NCBI GenBank assembly: GCA_003045895.1 | Contig: PZPC01000013.1 | Coordinates: 24,938 to 88,937, forward strand | From: Bacteroidota bacterium | Lineage (GTDB): Bacteria > Bacteroidota > Bacteroidia > Chitinophagales > Saprospiraceae | DNA: 64,000 nt | Direction: 5' to 3' | Shown here: piece by piece, positions 1-9,275 of the stretch | Layout: the number at the start of each line of letters is the position of its first letter | Numbering within the stretch: the first letter of the stretch is position 1 | The notes under the pieces: generated by a model | Told to the model about the DNA's origin: nothing | Database searches by the model: none | Seen by the model: only the letters and a program-made list of their open reading frames with translations | Position numbers and translations under genes: made by a program

Positions 1-370
1 AGCCTTGCAGGTTGCGCCACACCGAAATCCAGGTGTTTTTCGCCAGTTGATCATCCCGTTGCAACAGCGGAAATGCTTGCAACACTTCGTTGGGTGGCGG
101 GAGCAAGGGGTAGATTTTTTCAAATTCAGTAGCATTCGCCAGATTGATAGAGTCGACCTGGAGAATACTGTCCAGGTTAATCGCAAAATCATCCTTCTCC
201 TGGTCCAGCATAGAAGGAAGGTGGGTGTTGTAGTCAATGACGGGGCGCTCAATAGACAACATTTCTGCCAGCCCCCACCAGATTAGAACAACAATGACCA
301 GCCCAGCCAGCGCCAGCAGCAATTGTTGCCGGCCGTTGTAACGGTCTCTTAAATGTAATAGTGAAGCCAT
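1..370 (-). CDS. ABC transporter permease, NitT/TauT/SsuC type (5' part only)
   Basis: The first 123 codons of a minus-strand gene are visible; the rest lies beyond the left edge. The protein starts MASLLHLRDRY and has one strong membrane segment at about residues 18-38. A soluble stretch follows, and then YPLLPPPNEVLQAFPLL with NTWISVWRNLQG. In permeases of the nitrate, sulfonate and taurine family, this 'LPxPxEVLxAhxxL...hxxSLxRhhxG' stretch comes just before the core permease helices. The product should sit in the inner membrane and work with a periplasmic binding protein and an ATPase that are not seen here. The substrate cannot be told. The ATG at 370-368 is the first plausible start. 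Confidence 0.72.
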   Translation of the reverse strand, partial: MASLLHLRDRYNGRQQLLLALAGLVIVVLIWWGLAEMLSIERPVIDYNTHLPSMLDQEKDDFAINLDSILQVDSINLANATEFEKIYPLLPPPNEVLQAFPLLQRDDQLAKNTWISVWRNLQG

Positions 371-473
371 ATTGGGTTTGCCTGTTAAAGAAGCTACCAA
401 GGTACTAAGTCTGCGCGAATTGCTGAAATTAATCCTCATTCCGGCTAATAACACTTTTTCCTACCTTTACACG

Positions 474-512
474 CTTAAGCATTTGGACAATAATAAATTT
501 ACATTTTTACAC
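474..512. repeat. 39-bp interspersed repeat, copy 1
   Basis: This A/T-rich sequence starts CTTAAGCATTTGGACAATAA and recurs at 26102-26140 with one mismatch (C/T at the seventh base). The pyrimidine-rich sequence just after it (TCTTCCCCTCC here, CTTCCCACCTTCCC there) is also similar. Here it ends 11 bp before the methyltransferase start codon. I see no coding potential in it and do not know its role. Confidence 0.7.
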
Positions 513-523
513 TCTTCCCCTCC

Positions 524-1363
524 ATGCCCGTACCTTGGTCTACCCATTTTCACTGGTTGGGTGTAGCTTGTCGCTACTACCTACGGGCGCGTACCCGCTA
601 CGATGTGCATTCCCCTTTTCTGGCCAACTGGGTCGCGAAAGTATTGGAAGATCGGCGCGAATTTTATGCCTTTGACGATATTGCTGCCGTTCGCCGCTTC
701 TGGCGACAATCCCCCCAGCGGGTTGATTATGCCCATGATCTGGGTGCCGGGAGCCGGGCGGGGCAGGGGCGGCAGCGGCGCGTGCGCGATCTGGTTCGTT
801 GGAGCGCTATCGACCAATTTAGTGGTCAATTACTTTTTCGGATGGTTTTGCAAGCTCAGCCAAAAACGATCCTGGAATTGGGTACCAATCTCGGTTTTTC
901 GGCCATGTACTTGCGGGCGGCGGCCCGTGGCGCCCAATTTATTACGATCGAAGGCAACGAAACGGTGGCGCGTCTGGCTGCTCACTCCCTTGAGCGGGCC
1001 AATTTGCCGCCCGTTGAAATTCGGACAGGTGCCTTCGCGGCGGTCTTGCCCGGCGCTTTACGCGATTTGCAGCAGGTAGATTTTGCCTGGCTCGATGGTG
1101 ACCACCGCGGAGACGCTACCCTCGCGTATTACGAACAAATTTTACCTGCGTTGCAACAGGACAGCGTCTTGGTCGTCGGCGATATCCATTGGTCGGCAGA
1201 TATGGAACAGGCCTGGAACCAGCTGAAGGCCCGGCCTGAGGTTACGTTGAGTATAGACCTGTTGCACCTCGGGGTTCTTTTCTTTCGCCCGCAGCAGAAA
1301 GCCAAAGAAGATTACACGCTGATTCAGGCCAGATGGAAGCCCTGGCGGCTGGGGTTTTGGTAG
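524..1363 (+). CDS. class I SAM-dependent methyltransferase (O-methyltransferase-like)
   Basis: A 279-residue soluble protein. Motif I of the Rossmann methyltransferase fold is ILELGTNLGFSAMYL at residues 116-130. The acidic end of beta-2 follows as FITIEGNE at about 139-146, and FAWLDGDHRGDATL lies at about 187-200. The DGDH box is typical of the catechol-O-methyltransferase-like group (Methyltransf_24), where it binds metal or SAM. The N-terminal 100 residues are helical and start with an HSPF motif seen in Bacteroidota relatives. The substrate is unknown. The gene stands alone and a 39-bp repeat lies directly upstream. Confidence 0.8.
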   Translation: MPVPWSTHFHWLGVACRYYLRARTRYDVHSPFLANWVAKVLEDRREFYAFDDIAAVRRFWRQSPQRVDYAHDLGAGSRAGQGRQRRVRDLVRWSAIDQFSGQLLFRMVLQAQPKTILELGTNLGFSAMYLRAAARGAQFITIEGNETVARLAAHSLERANLPPVEIRTGAFAAVLPGALRDLQQVDFAWLDGDHRGDATLAYYEQILPALQQDSVLVVGDIHWSADMEQAWNQLKARPEVTLSIDLLHLGVLFFRPQQKAKEDYTLIQARWKPWRLGFW

Positions 1364-1684
1364 CATTACGGATAAACCGGACTACAACCAGGCCAATAAA
1401 TAAGGGTAGCTAAACGAGATGCTGAGTTATTTATTTTTGCGGGATGGCTTATTTTTTAGAAATCAGTGGATGGCCCATTTGGCCGAATATTGTTCAGTGA
1501 GGCCGTTAAACAGGAACGCATAATCGGGGAAGAAGAATTACTGGTAGACAATTATTTTATAATCAGGAGGTTGCTATTGCTACGTGAAGCACTTTGGTAG
1601 CAATTAATTAAGATTCGCTTAACATTGAGTGTGTAATTTTACGGATATTTGTGCAAACAACTTATTCATTAAAATCACTAATTT
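1364..1684. other. intergenic region before the TonB-dependent receptor
   Basis: About 320 bp with no open frame I trust. An imperfect -7 box, GATATTTG (7 of 8 bases of TAnnTTTG), lies near 1646-1653, about 30 bp before the receptor start, and may be its promoter. Nothing else is recognisable. Confidence 0.4.
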
Positions 1685-4600
1685 ATGAACTTTTTACGGT
1701 TAATGCGAGCCACGTTAGCAATTGCTGCCCTGTTCTTGCTCCCAGGTTCTGTCTTCGCACAAGGGGTAACTACCTCTTCCATGCAAGGGCGAATCACCGA
1801 TAGCAATGGGGAACCATTGATCGGTGCGAATATCGTTGCCGTTCACCTGCCCTCTGGAACGGTAATCGGTACGGCTACGGAAATTGACGGTAGTTACCGT
1901 ATGCCTGGTATGCGGGTTGGCGGTCCTTACAAAGTGACGATCACTTACACCGGCTATGGCGAACAAACCATTGAAGGTATTTACCTGCGCCTGGGCGAAA
2001 ACTTCAAGCGCGATTACACGCTCGAAGATGCGGCCATTGCACTGGGAATCATCGAAGTGACGGGAACCCGCGGAACGGTTGGTACCAACTCTGGCGCCAG
2101 TACCCAAATCACCGAAGAGGACATCAACAATGTGCCCACGTTGAATCGCGACCTGAGCGACTACGTCCGCCTTACCCCCCAGTCAACGGGTTTTGGTGGT
2201 GGAACCTCTTTCGGAGGTGTCAACAACCGCTACAACGCCATCTACGTAGATGGTGCAGTAAACAACGACGTATTTGGCTTGTCTTCACAAGGAACCAACG
2301 GTGGCCAGACGGGTACTTCACCTTTCTCGATCGATATCATCGATCAGTTGCAGGTGGTCCTGTCTCCCTATGATGTTTCCCTGGGTGGTTTCGCTGGTGG
2401 TGGTATCAACGCCGTTACCAAGTCGGGTACCAACGAGTTCAAAGGAACAGCCTACTACTTTACGCAAAACGAAAATTTTGTGGGCAAAACCAATGAATCT
2501 CAGACGGAACGCACCGGTAGCGAGCGCACCGAAGTGGCACCTTTTACCCAGAAAACTTACGGTGCTTCCCTGGGTGGCCCCATTATGAAGGACAAGGCCT
2601 TCTTTTTTGTGAACGCCGAAATCCAGGACGATGTAACGCCTTCACCATTTGACTTTGGCATCTATAATGGTGATGCTACCCTGGCTCAGTTGCAGCAGGT
2701 TCGCGACTACACGCGCGACAACTTCAACTACGACCCCGGTACCTTTGCCGATGGCTCCAACAAGTTGGAAGGTATCAAATTGTTCGCCAAGTTGGACGTT
2801 AACCTCAACGATAACAATCGTCTGACGCTGCGCCACAACTACACCAAAGCGGATAACACCAGCACTTTTGCTTCTAGTGCAAGCCGGATTAACTATTCCA
2901 ACAACGGTATTTTCTTCCCCAGTACCACCAATTCTTCGGCACTGGAGTTGAACTCTCGTTTTGGCAATAAATTCAGCAACAACCTGATCGTCGGTTTCAC
3001 CACGGTTCGCGATGACCGCGACCCCATTGGCGGTGACTTCCCCTACGTATTCATCAACGACGGTGCGGGTGAGCTTGCTTTTGGTTCGGAACAATTTTCT
3101 ACGGGTAATATCCTGAACCAGGATATCTTTACCCTTACCGACAATTTCAAGATCTACAAGAACAACCACACCATTACCATTGGTACCCACAACGAGTTTT
3201 ACCACGCGTACAACTTGTTCATTGGCCAGAACTATGGTACCTACCGTTTTGGTAGTGTGGCCGACTACCTTGCTGGCGCGCCTGCCACCGAGTACGACCG
3301 TGCCTATTCATTGGTGGATGACATAACCGGTGACGGTTCGGCTGCTGGTGCTACTTTCGATGCCATCCAGTTGGGCCTTTATGCCCAGGACGAATGGTCG
3401 GTTTCACCCCAGTTCACGTTGAGCTACGGTTTGCGTATCGACGTGCCGATCATCACGACCGATCCGGCCATCGATCCTTCTTTCAACACGACGACCCTGC
3501 CCCTGGTAGCCCAGTCTTATCCGATTGCCAAAGACGTAGAAGGTGGCAAAGCGCCTGATGGACAGATCATGTTCTCGCCCCGCGCGGGTTTCACCTACGA
3601 TTTTGCCAGTGCCCGTCGCACCATTCTGCGTGGTGGTGTAGGTATCTTCACCAGCCGTATTCCTTTCGTGTGGCCCGGTGCCATGTTCAGCAACAACGGT
3701 CTGACCCTCGGCCGCGTAGACGAACGCAACATCACGGGTGATGTGGTTTTCAACCCAAGCATCAAAGAGCAGTATACCAACCCTGATTTCACGGTTCCTT
3801 CTGGTCAGGTCGACTTGTTCACCACCGACTTTAAGTTCCCACAAGTACTGCGCGGTAACCTGGCTGTGGATACCGAATTGCCAGGTGGCATCTCTGCTAC
3901 CCTGGAAGGTATTTACACCAAGACGTTGAACAACATCGTGTATACGCAAGTAAACAACGACCCTACGGTGAATTTCAACTGGACGGGCAATGGTGGTGAT
4001 GACCGGCCGGTTTTCAACCGCAGAAACCTGGACAATACCTACAGCGCCATCTACCTGGCTTCCAACACCAACGAAGGTTACACGTATAGTGTAACGGCTG
4101 CGTTGGCTAAGGAATTCGACTTTGGTTTGAATGCAACCCTGGCCTACACCTACGGTGATGCCGAGGCCGTTAACGAAGGAACGTCTTCTCAGAACTCTTC
4201 CCAGTGGCGTGGCCAGGTGAATACGGATGGCCGTAACTCGCCTGTATTGGGTCGTTCAGACTTCGCTTTGGGTAGCCGCATCCTGTCTACCCTGACTTAT
4301 CAGTTCGACTGGAACAAGAGCAAGAATGCCACCACGGCTATTACCTTGTTCTACGAAGGCGCCAAAGGTAGCCCTTACTCTTACGTCATTGGTGGTTCCA
4401 ACGCCCGGAACATCAACAACGAAGCCGGTAGCACCAGTGCCAACCGGAGCTTGATTTGGGTTCCTGCCAACGAGTCTGAGATCAATTTGGTCGATAAGAA
4501 TGGTGTTTCTGCGGCCGAGCAGTGGAACAACTTGAACGCTTTCATCGAAAATGATCCTTACCTGAGCGAAAACCGCGGTGGTTACGCCGAGAAGAACTCC

Positions 4601-4924
4601 AACTGGTCGCCTTACACCAGCTTCCTGGATGTGTCTTTGCGCCAGGATTTCGGTGTTAAAGTGGGTGGCAAAACGCACAAGCTCCAGGTCAGTTGGGATG
4701 TGTTCAACTTTGCCAACTTGTTGAACCCTTCCTGGGGTGTCCGTTACAACGTACCGGGTAACTTCAACAACTACTTCCTGTACACCTTCGAAGGTTACGA
4801 GGCCGACGGCACCACGCCTAAGTTCTCTTACCTGGAAGATAAAACGGGTAACGATGCCCTGAACATCAGCGACTTCAGCTCACGCTGGCGCATGCGTTTG
4901 GGTCTTCGCTACATCTTTAACTAA
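1685..4924 (+). CDS. TonB-dependent receptor, Oar-like outer membrane protein
   Basis: A 1079-residue protein. Its signal peptide is about 26 residues long and ends SVFAQ. A carboxypeptidase-regulatory-like (CarboxypepD_reg) domain covers about residues 33-115, starting at QGRITDSNGEPLIGANI. A plug domain covers about 120-260, with YNAIYVDGAVNNDVFG and GGFAGGGINAVTKSGTNEFKG. A long beta-barrel ends RWRMRLGLRYIFN. The GGGINAVTKSGTNEF signature and the regulatory domain are those of Oar, a subgroup of TonB-dependent proteins that is often large and abundant in Bacteroidota. It sits in the outer membrane. No SusD-like partner is adjacent, so the substrate is unknown. A strong hairpin follows the stop codon. 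Confidence 0.9.
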   Translation: MNFLRLMRATLAIAALFLLPGSVFAQGVTTSSMQGRITDSNGEPLIGANIVAVHLPSGTVIGTATEIDGSYRMPGMRVGGPYKVTITYTGYGEQTIEGIYLRLGENFKRDYTLEDAAIALGIIEVTGTRGTVGTNSGASTQITEEDINNVPTLNRDLSDYVRLTPQSTGFGGGTSFGGVNNRYNAIYVDGAVNNDVFGLSSQGTNGGQTGTSPFSIDIIDQLQVVLSPYDVSLGGFAGGGINAVTKSGTNEFKGTAYYFTQNENFVGKTNESQTERTGSERTEVAPFTQKTYGASLGGPIMKDKAFFFVNAEIQDDVTPSPFDFGIYNGDATLAQLQQVRDYTRDNFNYDPGTFADGSNKLEGIKLFAKLDVNLNDNNRLTLRHNYTKADNTSTFASSASRINYSNNGIFFPSTTNSSALELNSRFGNKFSNNLIVGFTTVRDDRDPIGGDFPYVFINDGAGELAFGSEQFSTGNILNQDIFTLTDNFKIYKNNHTITIGTHNEFYHAYNLFIGQNYGTYRFGSVADYLAGAPATEYDRAYSLVDDITGDGSAAGATFDAIQLGLYAQDEWSVSPQFTLSYGLRIDVPIITTDPAIDPSFNTTTLPLVAQSYPIAKDVEGGKAPDGQIMFSPRAGFTYDFASARRTILRGGVGIFTSRIPFVWPGAMFSNNGLTLGRVDERNITGDVVFNPSIKEQYTNPDFTVPSGQVDLFTTDFKFPQVLRGNLAVDTELPGGISATLEGIYTKTLNNIVYTQVNNDPTVNFNWTGNGGDDRPVFNRRNLDNTYSAIYLASNTNEGYTYSVTAALAKEFDFGLNATLAYTYGDAEAVNEGTSSQNSSQWRGQVNTDGRNSPVLGRSDFALGSRILSTLTYQFDWNKSKNATTAITLFYEGAKGSPYSYVIGGSNARNINNEAGSTSANRSLIWVPANESEINLVDKNGVSAAEQWNNLNAFIENDPYLSENRGGYAEKNSNWSPYTSFLDVSLRQDFGVKVGGKTHKLQVSWDVFNFANLLNPSWGVRYNVPGNFNNYFLYTFEGYEADGTTPKFSYLEDKTGNDALNISDFSSRWRMRLGLRYIFN

Positions 4925-4968
4925 AGTGCCTCGCGTTTGAAACGCTTAGCCATTTAGTAATAAGCCGG

Positions 4969-5001
4969 ACGGGCAACTGTGATCCTATCACGGTTGCCCG
5001 T
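4969..5001 (+). terminator. hairpin terminator after the Oar-like receptor
   Basis: Two 15-base arms, 4969-4983 and 4987-5001, pair with one G-U and a 3-base loop. The downstream side runs into TTGCTTTTAG. It sits 45 bp after the receptor stop codon. Confidence 0.75.
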
Positions 5002-5164
5002 TTGCTTTTAGCAATACTGAAATAACTACGGCCTATCCTGCAATAACAATACCTGGAAAGATTGCCGGGCAACCATATTTTCCGTAATTTTCCACCCAAT
5101 TATTCCATTAGTAGTGGGGCAAAAGCTGATTTTTTTAACGCCCCTTACCCAAAACCACTCCTTG

Positions 5165-7756
5165 ATGCGAAATTTTACCGTTTTCATTACCCTATTATTG
5201 TTAACGACCTCCCTGGCCTGGTCCCAAACCAGCCACCTGGTGGTCACGAGCGGGCTCACCTTTGTGCCCGCGCAGCTGACGATCAACGTTGGTGATACGG
5301 TCATTTGGCGGAATGAGGGCCTGGATCTCCACAACGTCAACGGCAGTACGGCTACTTATCCCAACAACCCCGCCGGGTTTTCCAATGGTGCGCCTTCCAG
5401 CAGCTTATGGGAGTTCCGGCACGTCTTCACGCTGCCCGGCACCTACACCTACCAGTGCGACCCCCACGTTTCGGCCAACATGTTCGGTTTTATCACCGTC
5501 AATGGCAACACCGGCGGCGGCGTAGACCTGGTCATTTCCGAGATCATGTACAACCCGCCGGAGAGTGGGGTAGATACCTACGAATACATTGAGTTGTACA
5601 ACAATGGCAGCAATGCCGTTAATTTGCTCAATTACGGCTTCACGGCGGGCGTTGAATACACCTTCAACTCGGGCTACAACCTGGGCGCCGGCGACTACGT
5701 ACTTTTTGCCGTCGACAGCGTGGCTTTCGCCGCTGCTTTTGGTATCAATGCGTTCCAGTTTACGGCGGGTAGTCTCTCCAATGGGGGGGAATTGATCGCC
5801 TTTGCCGACCCCACCGGGAATATCGTAGACTCGGTTGATTTCGACGACAGCTTTCCCTGGCCAATCGCCGCCGATGGCTTCGGCGCCAGCCTGGTGCTTT
5901 GTGATGTCAACAGCGACAACAATGACGGCGCCAACTGGGCCGCTGCTAATACCGGAACCGGCGTTATCTCCGGTGGCATAGAAATTTTTGGCAACCCAGG
6001 CAGCGCTTCGGCCTGCCCCGAAGGTGCTACGGTCCGCTTCCTGGACACCGCCCTGGAAGTAGCAGAAGACCAGGGAACAGCCACCGTGCGGGTCGAAATC
6101 CGTGACGCTGGCGACCAGGATTATACCGTTGCTATCGAAGCCGATGCGGCTTCTACAGCTACGGTGGGTACGGACATTGCCTTTAGCCCCACCAGCCTGA
6201 CCTTCCTGGCGAGCGCCGGTGCCGTCGACACCCTGGAAATTACCCTAACCATTACCGACGACCTGGCACCGGAGACGCTGGAATTGCTGCGCCTCAATTT
6301 GGTCAACGCCAGCATGGGCCTCACCATCAATGGTATTGCCAGCACATCCAACATCACGATTACGGACAACGATACCGATATTCCCAACGTGGTAATCACC
6401 GAGATCATGTACAGCCCCCCAGGAACCGACACCGAAAGTGAATACCTGGAATTGTACAACAACGGCAATACGCCCGTGGAACTGGCCGGTTTTTATTTTT
6501 CTGCCGGTATCGTAGACACCTTGCCAGCTTACACCCTGGCTGCTGGCGGCTACCTGCTGCTCTCCGTGGATTCGGCTAATGTAGAAGCCCTCTACGGCGT
6601 TCCCGCTCTGCAGTGGGAGAGTGGTTCGCTCAACAACAGCGGCGAATTGATCGAATTGCGCGACGCTTCTGGCAACGTGGTCGATGCGGTCCAGTACGGC
6701 GTTGCGGGTGACTGGCCCAGTGCGGCCAATGGCAGTGGCCCAGCCCTAATCCTCTGTGACGCCAATGCCGACAACAGCCTGGCGGCCAGTTGGATTGCCG
6801 GGGTACAACCCACCGGGGTGTTCATTAGCGGTATTCAAATCCTGGGTAGCCCCGGTGCCAGCAACAATTGTACCCCTCCCGAACCAATGGGCTATACCCC
6901 TTACCCTGTCGGAACGGTTACCAGTATCAACGCCAACGGGGTGATTGACTCGCTGGGTGTGCAAGCCGAACTGACGGGTATTGTCTATGGGGTCAACCTG
7001 CGCCCCAATGGTCTGCAATTCACTATCATCGATGCAGCCGGTGACGGTATTGGGGCATTTAGCAGCAGCGCTACCTTTGGCTACACCGTAACCGAAGGCG
7101 ACGAAGTGACCCTGCAGGGCACCGTCAGCCAATTCAGTGGCCTGGCCCAGATGAACCTGGATACCGTTATCCTGAACAGTATGGGGAATGCACTGGTGAA
7201 TCCTACGCCCGTGACTGTACTCAACGAGGACACCGAATCGCAGCTGGTCGAATTAACGGGGGTCACTATTACCGATGTCGTTACGGCCGGTGGCCTGAAT
7301 GTCACCCTCGACGATGGTCAGGGAAATACTTACCTGATGCGCATTGATTTTGATACCGACATCACCGAAGCCTTCATCACGGGGCTGGGCGGCAATACGC
7401 TCAAAGTGGTGGGTATTGGTGGCCAGTTCGATGGCTCAGAACCCTACGACGAAGGTTACCAGATTCTGCCCCGCTACCAGGCGGATATTACGGTCATCAA
7501 CCGGGTAGAAGAACCCGTCTGGGGTGCCGGCGTCGCTGTTTTCCCGAATCCCGTGCGCAACCAGCTGACCATCACGTCGGCTGTTGACCTGGAACAGGTC
7601 GTGGTGAAAAACGGTTTGGGCCAACCCGTACTGCGTATCGCGGCAGGAACGAGCAACCGCCACGTGTTTTCAGTAGCTACGCTGGCGGCTGGCGTATACT
7701 TTGTCGAAATGTACAGCGGTGGCGAGCGCGTAGTTCGTCGCCTGGTCAAACAATAG
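5165..7756 (+). CDS. T9SS-sorted cupredoxin / lamin-tail / Calx-beta multidomain protein
   Basis: An 863-residue secreted protein, taking the ATG in front of a good signal peptide (MRNFTVFITLLLLTTSLAWS); an ATG 51 bp upstream would spoil it. Order of parts: plastocyanin-like cupredoxin (about 22-115) with type 1 copper ligands H56, C98, H101 and M106; lamin-tail domain 1 (about 120-285, starts ISEIMYNPP); Calx-beta domain (about 287-400); lamin-tail domain 2 (about 407-570, ITEIMYSPP); an OB-fold-like region (about 574-770); and a T9SS type A sorting domain (about 780-863, VFPNPVRNQLTI to RRLVKQ). It should be exported by T9SS and held on the surface or released. The copper site suggests electron transfer or copper binding; a function beyond that is not visible. 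Confidence 0.85.
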   Translation: MRNFTVFITLLLLTTSLAWSQTSHLVVTSGLTFVPAQLTINVGDTVIWRNEGLDLHNVNGSTATYPNNPAGFSNGAPSSSLWEFRHVFTLPGTYTYQCDPHVSANMFGFITVNGNTGGGVDLVISEIMYNPPESGVDTYEYIELYNNGSNAVNLLNYGFTAGVEYTFNSGYNLGAGDYVLFAVDSVAFAAAFGINAFQFTAGSLSNGGELIAFADPTGNIVDSVDFDDSFPWPIAADGFGASLVLCDVNSDNNDGANWAAANTGTGVISGGIEIFGNPGSASACPEGATVRFLDTALEVAEDQGTATVRVEIRDAGDQDYTVAIEADAASTATVGTDIAFSPTSLTFLASAGAVDTLEITLTITDDLAPETLELLRLNLVNASMGLTINGIASTSNITITDNDTDIPNVVITEIMYSPPGTDTESEYLELYNNGNTPVELAGFYFSAGIVDTLPAYTLAAGGYLLLSVDSANVEALYGVPALQWESGSLNNSGELIELRDASGNVVDAVQYGVAGDWPSAANGSGPALILCDANADNSLAASWIAGVQPTGVFISGIQILGSPGASNNCTPPEPMGYTPYPVGTVTSINANGVIDSLGVQAELTGIVYGVNLRPNGLQFTIIDAAGDGIGAFSSSATFGYTVTEGDEVTLQGTVSQFSGLAQMNLDTVILNSMGNALVNPTPVTVLNEDTESQLVELTGVTITDVVTAGGLNVTLDDGQGNTYLMRIDFDTDITEAFITGLGGNTLKVVGIGGQFDGSEPYDEGYQILPRYQADITVINRVEEPVWGAGVAVFPNPVRNQLTITSAVDLEQVVVKNGLGQPVLRIAAGTSNRHVFSVATLAAGVYFVEMYSGGERVVRRLVKQ

Positions 7757-7783
7757 ACCCACTGGGTTGTTTTTTAACAGAAA

Positions 7784-7817
7784 ACATGGGCTGTTCCGTT
7801 TTCGGGACAGCCCATGT
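7784..7817 (+). terminator. hairpin terminator between the T9SS protein and the patatin gene
   Basis: The 14-base arms 7784-7797 and 7804-7817 (ACATGGGCTGTTCC and its complement, with one G-U) close a 6-base loop. The second arm ends 13 bp before the -7 box of the next gene, so the terminator and the next promoter are nearly fused. Confidence 0.75.
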
Positions 7818-7830
7818 GCTGTTTCGTTCT

Positions 7831-7838
7831 TACTTTTG
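7831..7838 (+). promoter_or_regulatory. -7 box TACTTTTG of the patatin gene
   Basis: A perfect match to the Bacteroidota sigma-A -7 consensus TAnnTTTG. The ATG at 7844 starts only 5 bp after it, so transcription would begin at or just before the start codon (leaderless or nearly so). A -33 TTTG element is not clear. Confidence 0.5.
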
Positions 7839-7843
7839 TAGCT

Positions 7844-8656
7844 ATGGCAGTAAGTAAATTAAAGATTGGGTTGTGCCTGTCCGGCGGCGCCGCCCGGGGG
7901 ATTGCCCACGTAGGGGTTATCCAGGCCTTGTTGGAAGCAGGCATTGAGCCTGCCGTCACGGCCGGTTCCAGTGCGGGGTCCGTTGTCGGGGTGCTGTACG
8001 CAGCGGGTCTTTCCCCCTCCGAAATGCTGGATTTTATTGAACAAAGCAACTTTCTGAAATTGGTGAAATTCGGCCTGCCCAGCGGCGGCCTGTCCCGGCT
8101 GACGTTCATCAACGAGCGTTTGGCTGCCGTCATTCCTGAGAATGATTTTGCCAGGCTCAAGAAGCCCCTTTTCGTGACCATGACCAACCTGAACAGTGGC
8201 CAGCTGGAAGTGCGGAATTCGGGGCAATTGTTTGAAGTCATTACGGCTTCCTGCTGCATTCCCCTGGTTTTTAAACCCGTGGAAATTGATGGCCACCTGT
8301 ACGTCGATGGCGGTCTGCTGTCCAATCTGCCGGTGGAACCCTTGCTCACCGAGGCCGACTTTATCATTGGCGTTAACGTGATTCCGCAGGTGGTGCTGGA
8401 AAACAAAGCCCTGAATGGCGTTATCGACATTGCCAATCGCTGTTTTGACCTTTCGATACTGGCCAATTCCCGACCCCAGGTGAGCCTCTGCGACTACCTG
8501 GTCCGCATGGAAGGGATCGGTGAGTTCGGCGTTTTTCAGTTCAACCGCTACCAGGAAATCTACGAGTTGGGCTACGCAGAGGCCGTGCGCCAAATGCCCG
8601 AAATTTTAGCGACCCTCAAGGCGCAGGAGGTGGTGGTGGCTTCTTCGAGTTTGTAG
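7844..8656 (+). CDS. patatin-like phospholipase (RssA/NTE type)
   Basis: A 270-residue protein with all patatin motifs. The glycine-rich oxyanion loop is LSGGAARG (12-19). The nucleophile elbow is G-S-S-A-G with Ser43. The catalytic Asp is D155 in YVDGG. The family hydrolyses acyl esters of phospholipids or lysophospholipids with a Ser-Asp dyad. There is no signal peptide or barrel domain, so this is the short cytoplasmic or membrane-associated type rather than the secreted PlpD type. I chose ATG 7844 because the earlier in-frame ATG at 7814 lies inside the terminator hairpin and upstream of the promoter box. Its stop is 11 bp from the end of the convergent phosphoribosyltransferase gene. Confidence 0.85.
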   Translation: MAVSKLKIGLCLSGGAARGIAHVGVIQALLEAGIEPAVTAGSSAGSVVGVLYAAGLSPSEMLDFIEQSNFLKLVKFGLPSGGLSRLTFINERLAAVIPENDFARLKKPLFVTMTNLNSGQLEVRNSGQLFEVITASCCIPLVFKPVEIDGHLYVDGGLLSNLPVEPLLTEADFIIGVNVIPQVVLENKALNGVIDIANRCFDLSILANSRPQVSLCDYLVRMEGIGEFGVFQFNRYQEIYELGYAEAVRQMPEILATLKAQEVVVASSSL

Positions 8657-8667
8657 GTCAGCTTTCG

Positions 8668-9162
8668 CTACCGCAGGTACGCCGATCGTTCTCCTTCGCT
8701 GGGCAATTCTACCTCAATGTGCTCCCGCATGGTGGTCGCTAGCGAGAGACCGTAATAATTTACTTTTATTGGAAAGTTCTTGTGGGTGCGATCCACCAAT
8801 ACCGCTATTTCAATCTGTTTGGGCAGAATATCCAGGAGGGGCTTACAAGCGTAGAATAAAGTGCGACCGGTATTGGCTACATCATCCACTACCAGGATAG
8901 GTTTGCCCGCCAGATCGGCCAGTGGCATACCAATGGTAATGGGGGTGGCCAGTGGATTGGCCGGATTGATCTGGATATTGGTCAGGTTGATCGGTGCTTT
9001 AGCCAGCCGGCGGAGTTCGGCCACCAGCAACTCGGCAAAGCGCATGCCGTTGCGGTTGATGCCCGCTACGATCAGTTCCTTTTCGGCGGTGTTGTGTTCC
9101 ATGATCTCGATGGCCAACCGCCTGATTTTTTGTTCTATTTGCCGGTGATTCAGTATCTGCAT
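8668..9162 (-). CDS. phosphoribosyltransferase, PyrR/HPRT-like
   Basis: A 164-residue protein of the PRTase type I fold. The PRPP-binding signature is ILVVDDVANTGRTLFYA, where the DD and T-G-R-T residues bind ribose phosphate. The flexible loop region and the VDRTHKNFPI hood segment resemble PyrR and hypoxanthine/uracil PRTases. Bacteroidota carry a stand-alone copy of this type whose substrate is uncertain (uracil, or hypoxanthine/guanine). ATG 9162 gives a natural N-terminus (MQILNHRQIEQKI); an upstream in-frame ATG adds 18 atypical residues. It is a single gene, divergent from the Fe-S oxidoreductase pair. Confidence 0.75.
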   Translation of the reverse strand: MQILNHRQIEQKIRRLAIEIMEHNTAEKELIVAGINRNGMRFAELLVAELRRLAKAPINLTNIQINPANPLATPITIGMPLADLAGKPILVVDDVANTGRTLFYACKPLLDILPKQIEIAVLVDRTHKNFPIKVNYYGLSLATTMREHIEVELPSEGERSAYLR

Positions 9163-9275
9163 GGTCGTTTGTTGTGGAGCACTCAAAGTTAGGTAATCTC
9201 TGCTTAGGGCAAACACATCTTTTGGGTTTGATTGCTACAAAAACACCAAAGCCCCTGGATTTTACCCTGGCGCGC

